Source: Nitrospirota bacterium
Lineage (GTDB): Bacteria; Nitrospirota; Leptospirillia; Leptospirillales; Leptospirillaceae
Reading direction: 5' to 3'
NCBI GenBank assembly: GCA_021810805.1
Contig: JAJZHW010000012.1
Coordinates: forward strand, 1 to 49,768
Length of the DNA stretch: 49,768 nt
The position numbers and the translations under genes are program-made. How positions within the stretch are numbered: position 1 is the first letter of the stretch; the number at the start of each line of letters is the position of its first letter. Below the pieces are notes generated by a model that was not told the DNA's origin, did not search any database, and worked only from the letters and a program-made list of their open reading frames with translations. Below are positions 43,506 to 49,768 of this stretch, in pieces.

Positions 43506-45053
43506 ATGAACAGACTCAGGCTTTCCCTCGCCACATCGATCCTTCTCCTCTTTTCCGCCTGCGCCCCCTCCTTCGTCCAGGACCGGATCTACTACAACGA
43601 CCTCGCCCAAGCCCCCGGGGGCATGATCGGCGAACAGAAGAACGCCTCGGCCGAACAGGCTCTGGCCGAGATCAAAAAGGCCGAGACCAACAAGGTCTAC
43701 GGGGACAAGGAGCAGCTCCTTCTGGGCATGGATCTCGGTATGGCCAACCACGTCGCCGCCCATTACCGCTCATCGGAAGAGATCTTGCGAAAGTCCGACC
43801 TCCTGGCCGAGGAGCTCTTCACCAAGTCCTTCACCGACATCCTCATGGCCTACCAGCTCAACGACTACTCCCTTCCCTACAAGGGCATGCCCTACGAGCG
43901 CGTCATGATCAACCTGGTCAACTCGCTCAACTATGCCGCCACGGGCGACTGGAACGGGGCCCTGGTCGAGGCGAAAAAGATCCGGACCAAGCTCGTGGAG
44001 TACAACCGGATGTATCCCCAGGCCGCCGGAACCCCCGGAAAATATGCCTCAGCAGAAGGACCCGCCAGAAACCTTCTCGCCCAGCACCATGTCGAATACA
44101 ACCCTTCCCAGCTCAACCACTACACCGACGACGCCTTTGCCCGCTACCTCGCCGGCGTCTTCGAGGAGGCCCAGATCGCCAGCGGGGCGGGGGACTACCA
44201 GTCGGCCTACCTCTCCTACAAGAAGGCCTACGACACCTATCAGAAATACAAACTCCTCTACAATACACCCACCCCCTCCTTCCTCGCTCCGGCCCTTCTC
44301 CGGACCGCGGAGGCGGCCGGGAGAACGCACGAGCTCCGGAAGTGGAAAACGCAGTTTCCCGGCGTGAGCTACACCCCCTCTTCCGACTATGAAAAGATGG
44401 GACACATCCTCTTCGTGGGCTTCAACGGCGAAATCTTCCATCTGGGACAGGAAAAGTTTGCCTTTCCCCTTCCCATCCCCGGGGGCACCATGGCCCTCGT
44501 CTCCTTCTCCTATCCCAAGCCCGTGGGCGGGGGAACGGATGTGCTCTCCCACGAGATCACCCTGGCCGCCCCCGGAGGCGGAACCCCCGTGGCCCGGGTC
44601 TCCTCCGAGTTGGGGGACAACCTCATGGCCGTCGGAGGCACCAACTTCAAGGACCACCTGGATCGACTGATCCTTCGGGAGGCCATCCGGGCGACGCTCA
44701 AGACAATCGAGCAGGTCGCCGCGCAAAAGGCGGCCAACCAGGCGGGAGGAGCCTTGGCCGAACTCGGAGCCATGGTCGGCGGAATGATCTTTACCGCGGC
44801 CACCGATCAGGCCGACATCCGAAGCTGGCGCCTGCTTCCCGCCACCATCGACATGGCCATGGTCGACGTTCCGCCAGGAACCTACGATCTGACGATCCAT
44901 GCGAGAACCGGACTGGGGATGGGAGGCATCATGAAGGAGCGGATCACGGTCACCGCCGGACAGTACCTTCTGGTTCGGACGGTCAACCCCCCGCAGTTCC
45001 AGGCGCTGGACAAAAAAAGTTACCGGGACCGCAAGAAGCACGACGGTAACTGA
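43506..45053 (+). CDS. COG3014-type lipoprotein
   Basis: A 515-residue lipoprotein (signal segment MNRLRLSLATSILLLFSAC; lipobox FSAC, Cys19) of the large COG3014 family, which is often encoded beside LpoB-like proteins. The N-terminal half is TPR-like helical (SLNYAATGDWNGALVEAKK; SAYLSYKKAYDTYQKYK) and the C-terminal part is beta-rich (VPPGTYDLTIHAR). The function is unknown; a role with the LpoB-like protein in peptidoglycan or envelope assembly is inference. ATG 43506 has GGAGG 4 nt upstream, better than 43503 (1 nt). A GC-rich hairpin follows (45060-45082). Confidence 0.82.
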   Translation: MNRLRLSLATSILLLFSACAPSFVQDRIYYNDLAQAPGGMIGEQKNASAEQALAEIKKAETNKVYGDKEQLLLGMDLGMANHVAAHYRSSEEILRKSDLLAEELFTKSFTDILMAYQLNDYSLPYKGMPYERVMINLVNSLNYAATGDWNGALVEAKKIRTKLVEYNRMYPQAAGTPGKYASAEGPARNLLAQHHVEYNPSQLNHYTDDAFARYLAGVFEEAQIASGAGDYQSAYLSYKKAYDTYQKYKLLYNTPTPSFLAPALLRTAEAAGRTHELRKWKTQFPGVSYTPSSDYEKMGHILFVGFNGEIFHLGQEKFAFPLPIPGGTMALVSFSYPKPVGGGTDVLSHEITLAAPGGGTPVARVSSELGDNLMAVGGTNFKDHLDRLILREAIRATLKTIEQVAAQKAANQAGGALAELGAMVGGMIFTAATDQADIRSWRLLPATIDMAMVDVPPGTYDLTIHARTGLGMGGIMKERITVTAGQYLLVRTVNPPQFQALDKKSYRDRKKHDGN

Positions 45054-45059
45054 AACAAA

Positions 45060-45082
45060 GAAGCGGGCTTTCGGCCCGCTTC
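45060..45082 (+). terminator. GC-rich hairpin after the COG3014-type gene
   Basis: GAAGCGGGC (45060-45068) pairs with GCCCGCTTC (45074-45082), 5-nt loop. No T run follows, so it may be a processing or stabilising hairpin rather than a terminator. Confidence 0.5.
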
Positions 45083-45122
45083 ACACCTTCACCCCGCACA
45101 CTTAAGGAAAGGACACCGCACC

Positions 45123-45476
45123 ATGAAGTTTGACAAAACTCTCACCGTCGCAGGAGCCGCCATCTCGGTTCTTCTTCTGGGGGGTTGCGCCTCGAACAAC
45201 CGCAATGCCGTCGTCTTTCAGGGGGGAACCTACAAGCTTTCGGGGCCCAGCGGAATCGCCATCGACGGTGCCGGCAACGTCTGGGTGACCAATACGAAGA
45301 ACGATTCGGTCACCGAACTCAAGGGGGTCGCCGTTCCTGTAGGCGGCTGGCAAAACGGTGGAATGGGGCAAGACGTGACGGCTCCTCCCGCCCGCAAGGA
45401 AGGAAAGGAAAAGGTCTACTCCCTCTCGCCGCAATCCGGCAAGACTCCGGCCAAGAAAGGAAACGGAACGCCTTAG
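45123..45476 (+). CDS. Small lipoprotein with an NHL/Vgb-like repeat
   Basis: A 117-residue lipoprotein: MKFDKTLTVAGAAISVLLLG precedes the lipobox LGGC (Cys22). A single beta-propeller-like motif, SGPSGIAIDGAGNVWVTN followed by DSVTELKG, resembles one NHL/Vgb repeat; one repeat cannot make a propeller, so it may be a fragment of a larger ancestor or an adaptor. The C-terminal third is Lys/Pro/Ser-rich. A strong purine-rich ribosome site (AAGGAAAGGA) precedes the ATG. Third gene of the lipoprotein cluster. Confidence 0.75.
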   Translation: MKFDKTLTVAGAAISVLLLGGCASNNRNAVVFQGGTYKLSGPSGIAIDGAGNVWVTNTKNDSVTELKGVAVPVGGWQNGGMGQDVTAPPARKEGKEKVYSLSPQSGKTPAKKGNGTP

Positions 45477-45503
45477 GCCAGGGTTCAGAGACCCTCTCCC
45501 ACG

Positions 45504-45562
45504 CCCCTGCCGGGATCCTTGGGCCCACTGCCTGAGACGAACCCCGGCAGGGGTTGTTTTTT
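45504..45562 (+). terminator. Rho-independent terminator of the lipoprotein cluster
   Basis: A perfect 11-bp stem CCCCTGCCGGG (45504-45514) and CCCGGCAGGGG (45543-45553) with a 28-nt loop, followed by TTGTTTTTT (45554-45562), 27 nt after the stop codon. Confidence 0.85.
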
Positions 45563-45652
45563 GGGCGAGAAACGGTTTAGAATGTCGAAATATTAAGAAT
45601 GAGGGTGGATTTCTCCGCTTTCGTTCTCCGCAATTTCTTCCTCTCTCTTCAT

Positions 45653-45728
45653 GGTGAGTGTAGCTCAAGGGCAGAGCACTGGACTGTGGCTCCAGGGGTT
45701 GGGGGTTCGAAACCCCTCACTCACCCCA
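45653..45728 (+). tRNA. tRNA-His (GUG)
   Basis: A 76-nt cloverleaf with acceptor GTGAGTG/CACTCAC, the extra G-1 (45653) opposite C73 that identifies histidine tRNA, anticodon loop CTGTGGC giving GUG, T-loop TTCGAAA and encoded CCA. Confidence 0.95.
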
Positions 45729-45876
45729 TTCTTCTCCACGCAAGAAACACCCTAGGGAATTGCCGCCTCGAAACTTGCACCCCATTCGTCTTCTAGGGTG
45801 ATCTTCCGAACCGTCTTTGTCGGATACCCTTTTCTGACAGGGTCCTCTCCGGACTCTCTCCGCCCCCCGCCACGGA

Positions 45877-48800
45877 TTACCTTTTTCGCCGCCCCCCCAT
45901 GATGACGGATGCTTCTGCGGCAAGCAGGGTTCGGGCCGCCACGACAAGAGGAAGCTCTTCCCCCCCGGAGAAATCCCCCAAAAGAGACTCCAGGCTCTTC
46001 CTGTCGAGATACCCCATCGAGGCCAGCTCCACCTCGGCCATGAGCCCGTGCCAGAGGGCGCCCGTCTTCGCCGCCCCATTTCTCGCCGCCAAAAAGAGCT
46101 CCCGAGCCCTTTCCCGACCCTTTTCGGACTCATGGCGCAAAAGAGCCTGTCCCTCGACCATGAGAAAAAGCGGGTCGAAGACCCTTGTCCCACTCCGTTC
46201 CCCCTCCTCCCTCCCAAAACGGGCCACTTCGATGGCCTTCTCCCATTGACCCACCTTCAGGGCCAATTCGGCCTGGAGGGAGAGAAAGATCGGGCTGACC
46301 CCCGGAAGCATCTCCCGGATCGCCGCGACCCGTTCTTCGGCCTCCTGAATCGCCTCCGGAGAGGGGTCGCACCAAAGGAGCGCCAATCGGAGAATCTCCT
46401 CCCACATGCGGAGTCCGGAGTCTTCGGCAAGAGCCAACGTCTCCCGGGCGATCGTCCGAACCCCGTCGATATCCTGGGCCATCCACCGGGCGTAGGTGGA
46501 GAAGACCCCCCAGAAGACCCGCGAGCGGGGAAGGCGGAGGTCTTCGAGGCCTTCTCCCGCCTTCAAGACCTCCCGGGACTCCCGAATCTTGCCCTGAAGC
46601 TGGCCGACAAAACCCAAGTAGGAGTGGACCAGAACCGGGGGGGACTCAGTGAGGTCTTCGAAGGTTGGATCCTCCTCCCATCGGTAGTGGACTACCTCCT
46701 CGCGAATTCCGGAAAGTTCGGAAGAGGCCCGCGCGAGCTCTCCCTTCCAGAAGAGCGCCGTTCCGCGAACGCAGGACTCCCACAGGCGGGATCCTGAATC
46801 CCGGCCCACGCGGGAATGGGAGTCCAGCCTCTCGAGGGTCCAGGAGGGGCCATAGAGCCCCGATCCGGTCCCCACCAGAATGTGGGAAAGCCTGTTCTCC
46901 AGAGGCGAACCGGGGTGATTTCTCACCAGATCCCTCGCCTTTTGCCCCAGCCTCTCCGACTCGGGGGAGCCATAACCCGAGACGACATTGGCAATCCGGA
47001 CCATGTGAAGCAGGAGGCGCAGGATCCGGGGCTCGGCGTCGGGAGAAGAGGGCTCGGCTTCCAGAAGGGCCACCGCCCTTCCAAGGTGGTCAAGGGCGAT
47101 CCGATAGGCCCCCAACGCCGCCGACCGATCTCCGGCACTGGCGAAAACCTCCACCGCTTCCGAGCAAAGTCCGGCTTTCTCCAAGTGCTCTCCCAGGATC
47201 TCGGGCTGACGGGAAACCCGTGCGGGAAACTCCTCCCGGAGGACTCCCGCAAGAACACGATGAATCTCCCGCTGCACCGATCCCGGAAGGGAATTCAGGA
47301 GGCCTTCCCGCAAAAGCGCATGGCGAAACCGATAGACCGGATCGGGAAAGGAGCGTTCCAGCTCGAGGATCTTGTGGTCCAGAAGCTCCTCAAGCCAGCG
47401 GTCCACGATGTAGCCGCCGGCCGGAAGGTCCGCATATCGTTCCGTGGCCCTCGACAGGAGCGGCCAGTCGACGCTTTGCCCAAGACAGGCCGCCACCTTC
47501 GCCATTGTCCGGCTCTCCCCCAACGATCCGATCCGGGAGGACAAGAGCTCTTTGAGGCTCGAAGGTATCCCCTCGGTCTCTCCGGAGAGAGTGCCGGACA
47601 GAACCAGCTCCCGAAGATAGAGAGGAATCCCTCCGCCGCGATCGATACCGGCCTTGAGAGCCGACGGAGAAAAGGCTTTGGGGGCCAGGGACTCGATCAT
47701 CTCCCGACTCTCTCCCCGGGAGAGCGCGGGGAGGCGGAGTATCTCATCCGGAGGGGGAAGCCCCATCTTGCGGAACGTCCCCTCGTCCCGCGCCGTCAGG
47801 ATAAACAGGGCCGGGCTTCCTCTCAGGGCCACGATGGATTTTTTAAGGAGCTCTGCCGTGGTCTGGTCCATCCAGTGGAGATCTTCCACGGCCAAGAGAA
47901 ACGGATGCTGGGATCGCCAGCTCAGAATGGAGAGAATCAAAGAATCGAAGCGGAGGCGGAGGCGTTCGGAAGAGAGATGGTCGAGCTCGTCGGACCAGGG
48001 CCCCGCTCCGCAGAGGAGATGGAGCAGGAGGGCGATGTTTTCCCCGAGGGGCTGTCCGGTGGAGAGGAGGTAGCGCTCCACCCGGTACCGGGCCTCCCGG
48101 GGAGAGGTCCGCTCTTCAATGCCCACATGGCTCCGCAGGAAACGGATCACGGGCGAATACGGGCTCTCCATATCTCCCGAGAGACAAAAGATCTGACGAA
48201 CACCCCCCTCTCCCGGGGCATTTTTGAAGAGACGGACGAATTCGCCCAAAAGGGCCGACTTGCCAATGCCGGCCTCCCCTGTAATCCAGAGGATCCGGAG
48301 ACCCCCATCCTCCCGGATCTCCTTGAGGCGCCTTTCCATCCGCGCCTTCTCCTCTTTGCGGCCAACCAGGGAGATTTCGGGTCGATGGCCGGGAGGAATC
48401 TCTTCCCCGATCAAGAAAAGGGGAGAGCCGTTGCCGTCTTGACCCTCCGGAAGGGATCTCCATCGCCCGACCTGGAAGAAACGGTCGATAATTCGGACCG
48501 TTTCCCATGTCGCCACGATCTCTCCGGGAAGGGCCTGCTGGGCGATCCGGTCGACCTCCCGGATCCGATCGCCCACCGGATCGGGGTCTCCCGCCGAGAG
48601 ATCCGCCAGCCCCTCGCCGGTATGGATGGCCAGACGGATCTCCCCCGACCGGAAGCGGGGATCCGACCGGGAGAGGGCCCGAATCTCCCGGGCCGCCAGA
48701 ACCGCTCTCCGGGAGGGATCCTCCACGCTTCTGAAAAATCCGAAGATTCCATGGAGGCTCCCTCCCGCACCCATCCGCAGATCCCCCCCGAGACCCTGCA

Positions 48801-49536
48801 CCAGAGGATCGATCTTCTTCCGAAAAGACTCCCGGACGGCCATCACCTCTTCGGGATCGTGCGCCGAAAATCCGGTCAGGAGAATCGAGAGGAAGGTGAT
48901 CTGGCGGATCTCCCGAAGCGTATGCACAGAGGGAGGAGGGGGAGGAAAAACGGTGGAGAGGGAAGAAAATTGGCGCTCGAGCATGTTCTGGCGATGAGAG
49001 AGCGTCACCCTGAGACGCCCAACCCAATCCCCGAAACCTCCCATGGCATGGAAGGAGCATCCCTCAAGAAAGGGCCGCAGTCCGATCTCTCGTTGGGATT
49101 CGATCCGTCCCCGGCACCGGGGGCACTGGGCCGGAGGGTGAAGAGAGGAGCACCCCAAAGGGGGATCTTCCCGGAGGTAGCGCCGGAGATCGACCGGCTC
49201 CTCCTCCCAGCAAAGACTGGATGTCTTCCAACTCCCGGAACTCTTCCAGCCAATCGTTTGGGCGGTCGTCTCAAAAAGCTCCGACACCCCCAGGCGGGCT
49301 TCCACATTGTAAAGGGCGGTGGAAAGATTGGCGCGGGCGGCCCGGGAATCTTTTTCGGGCCAGAGCAGGGAGGCGATTTCCCCTCTTGGGCAGGGTCCGG
49401 AATTGGCGACCAGATAGGACAGGAGGGCAAGCGGCCGGTCGAGTCGCCCCTCCCAGACCACGCTCTCCCCCCGGGAGACCCGGGGCGGTCCCATGAGAGA
49501 AATTGCCAGAGCGTTAAGCCGAGAGAGACCCGTCAC
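45877..49536 (-). CDS. Large AAA/TPR transcriptional regulator with SARP-type winged helix and degenerate cyclase-like domain
   Basis: About 1219 residues. Domain order: N-terminal winged-helix like SARP/BTAD regulators (ISLMGPPRV, LALLSYLVANSG, LLWPEKDSRAARANLSTALY); a zinc-ribbon-like CPRC; a class III cyclase-like domain (ITFLSILLTGFSAHDPEE, IRLAIHTGEGL) lacking both metal aspartates; an AAA/STAND ATPase with Walker A TGEAGIGKSALL and Walker B FLLAVEDLHWMD; then long TPR-like helical repeats to the C-terminus. It probably senses a small molecule and ATP and regulates transcription; targets unknown. I use GTG 49536 (GGGGT 8 nt upstream), as family-like sequence begins there; TTG 49575 is alternative. 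Confidence 0.8.
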   Translation of the reverse strand: MTGLSRLNALAISLMGPPRVSRGESVVWEGRLDRPLALLSYLVANSGPCPRGEIASLLWPEKDSRAARANLSTALYNVEARLGVSELFETTAQTIGWKSSGSWKTSSLCWEEEPVDLRRYLREDPPLGCSSLHPPAQCPRCRGRIESQREIGLRPFLEGCSFHAMGGFGDWVGRLRVTLSHRQNMLERQFSSLSTVFPPPPPSVHTLREIRQITFLSILLTGFSAHDPEEVMAVRESFRKKIDPLVQGLGGDLRMGAGGSLHGIFGFFRSVEDPSRRAVLAAREIRALSRSDPRFRSGEIRLAIHTGEGLADLSAGDPDPVGDRIREVDRIAQQALPGEIVATWETVRIIDRFFQVGRWRSLPEGQDGNGSPLFLIGEEIPPGHRPEISLVGRKEEKARMERRLKEIREDGGLRILWITGEAGIGKSALLGEFVRLFKNAPGEGGVRQIFCLSGDMESPYSPVIRFLRSHVGIEERTSPREARYRVERYLLSTGQPLGENIALLLHLLCGAGPWSDELDHLSSERLRLRFDSLILSILSWRSQHPFLLAVEDLHWMDQTTAELLKKSIVALRGSPALFILTARDEGTFRKMGLPPPDEILRLPALSRGESREMIESLAPKAFSPSALKAGIDRGGGIPLYLRELVLSGTLSGETEGIPSSLKELLSSRIGSLGESRTMAKVAACLGQSVDWPLLSRATERYADLPAGGYIVDRWLEELLDHKILELERSFPDPVYRFRHALLREGLLNSLPGSVQREIHRVLAGVLREEFPARVSRQPEILGEHLEKAGLCSEAVEVFASAGDRSAALGAYRIALDHLGRAVALLEAEPSSPDAEPRILRLLLHMVRIANVVSGYGSPESERLGQKARDLVRNHPGSPLENRLSHILVGTGSGLYGPSWTLERLDSHSRVGRDSGSRLWESCVRGTALFWKGELARASSELSGIREEVVHYRWEEDPTFEDLTESPPVLVHSYLGFVGQLQGKIRESREVLKAGEGLEDLRLPRSRVFWGVFSTYARWMAQDIDGVRTIARETLALAEDSGLRMWEEILRLALLWCDPSPEAIQEAEERVAAIREMLPGVSPIFLSLQAELALKVGQWEKAIEVARFGREEGERSGTRVFDPLFLMVEGQALLRHESEKGRERARELFLAARNGAAKTGALWHGLMAEVELASMGYLDRKSLESLLGDFSGGEELPLVVAARTLLAAEASVIMGGRRKR

Positions 49537-49666
49537 AATCGTTACCCCTACCTGCCAAAAAAGTGATAAGGACAAAAACTTGAGAGAAGTCTCAAATCAG
49601 GATTGAGAGTTTGGGCTCGCCGTCTGTGAAGGGAAATTTTATTGGTAGCGTAGGTATTGGGAGACC

Positions 49667-49695
49667 TTGAAAGAAAAATCGCCCTTCTTTATATC
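49667..49695 (+). promoter_or_regulatory. Promoter within a palindrome, for the gene at the right edge
   Basis: TTGAAA (49667-49672), 17-nt spacer, TATATC (49690-49695), facing right. The -10 lies within the left arm of the long imperfect palindrome described below. Confidence 0.5.
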
Positions 49696-49744
49696 TGTGT
49701 AAGAGCTTCGACCAAGAATCTCTTCACAAAAAGAAAGGGCGATT
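49677..49744 (+). repeat. Long imperfect inverted repeat before the last ORF
   Basis: The left arm 49677-49705 (AATCGCCCTTCTTT, then TGTGTAAGAG) and the right arm 49720-49744 (CTCTTCACA, then AAGAAAGGGCGATT) are inverted copies with small gaps, around a 14-nt centre. The right arm ends exactly at the ATG at 49745. In RNA it would hide the ribosome site AAAGGG. Confidence 0.8.
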
Positions 49745-49768
49745 ATGGGAGTGACCCCACGGGAAACA
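49745..49768 (+). CDS. Start of an unidentified gene, cut by the window edge
   Basis: ATG 49745 with AAAGGG 6-7 nt upstream and a good promoter at 49667; eight codons (MGVTPRET) are visible before the window ends. Too short to identify. The palindrome right before it would fit a mobile-element transposase gene (as in hairpin-ended IS families) or a tightly controlled small gene, but neither can be decided here. Confidence 0.4.

Noticed and set aside
45599-45796. 65-codon open frame on the plus strand
   Set aside because: It runs straight through tRNA-His.
46816-49566. Plus-strand open frame of 916 codons opposite the large regulator
   Set aside because: It is antisense to a protein with several recognisable domains; its composition (Gly/Pro/Arg-rich) and lack of motifs mark it as a shadow.

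Overview
The window is a gene-dense, GC-rich bacterial chromosome segment made almost entirely of housekeeping genes. A high-GC Nitrospirota bacterium resembling Leptospirillum is my best guess. It rests on a small single-heme periplasmic cytochrome c, a B12-dependent ribonucleotide reductase as the RNR present here, and the general gene content. That is inference, not proof. There is no plasmid or phage backbone.

Layout. 1-3.6 kb: the 3' end of lspA, a TPR protein, an RluD-type pseudouridine synthase and, on the minus strand, a DUF1015 protein. 3.7-8.4 kb: a minus-strand polyprenyl diphosphate synthase, VOC protein and outer-membrane barrel, then a plus-strand Spy/CpxP-like protein and nitrilase-family amidase, and a minus-strand TrmI. 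8.5-9.3 kb: a cytochrome c with an excellent sigma70 promoter. 9.3-21.5 kb: rho, rpmE, prfA, prmC and murA, running without a gap into a complete histidine operon (hisG, D, C, B, H, A, F, IE) that ends in a HIT-family gene. 21.5-26.1 kb: a macromolecular-synthesis operon (rpsU, yqeY, dnaG, rpoD) followed by a CAU-anticodon tRNA. 26.2-28.7 kb: a coiled-coil zinc-ribbon protein, RNase P RNA and an HD phosphohydrolase.

28.7-34.8 kb is a minus-strand block: DUF2156, YkgJ-type protein, hflX, DUF3553, TPR, receiver-like protein and serS. At 34.8-37.4 kb a divergent promoter region carries two NrdR-like boxes in front of nrdJ. 37.4-40.4 kb is an accessory pocket with gene-poor, locally AT-rich flanks. 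It holds an AAA15-type ATPase gene overlapping an RloB-like gene that is broken by an in-frame amber codon, so it looks like a decayed anti-phage module. 40.4-42.7 kb holds pabC and pabB (minus). 42.8-45.6 kb is a three-gene lipoprotein cluster including an LpoB-like protein. tRNA-His follows, then a 1.2-kb-residue SARP/AAA regulator (minus). The window ends in the first codons of a new plus-strand gene preceded by a long imperfect palindrome.

Two themes cut across the genes. First, hisG has no ATG, GTG or TTG that would keep its conserved N-terminus, and hisG, prmC and hflX each have a well-spaced Shine-Dalgarno followed by ATA or ATT, so non-canonical start codons are likely. Second, several minus- and plus-strand genes without a Shine-Dalgarno (pabB, rluD, trmI, the polyprenyl synthase) have a -10-like hexamer just before the ATG, suggesting leaderless mRNAs.
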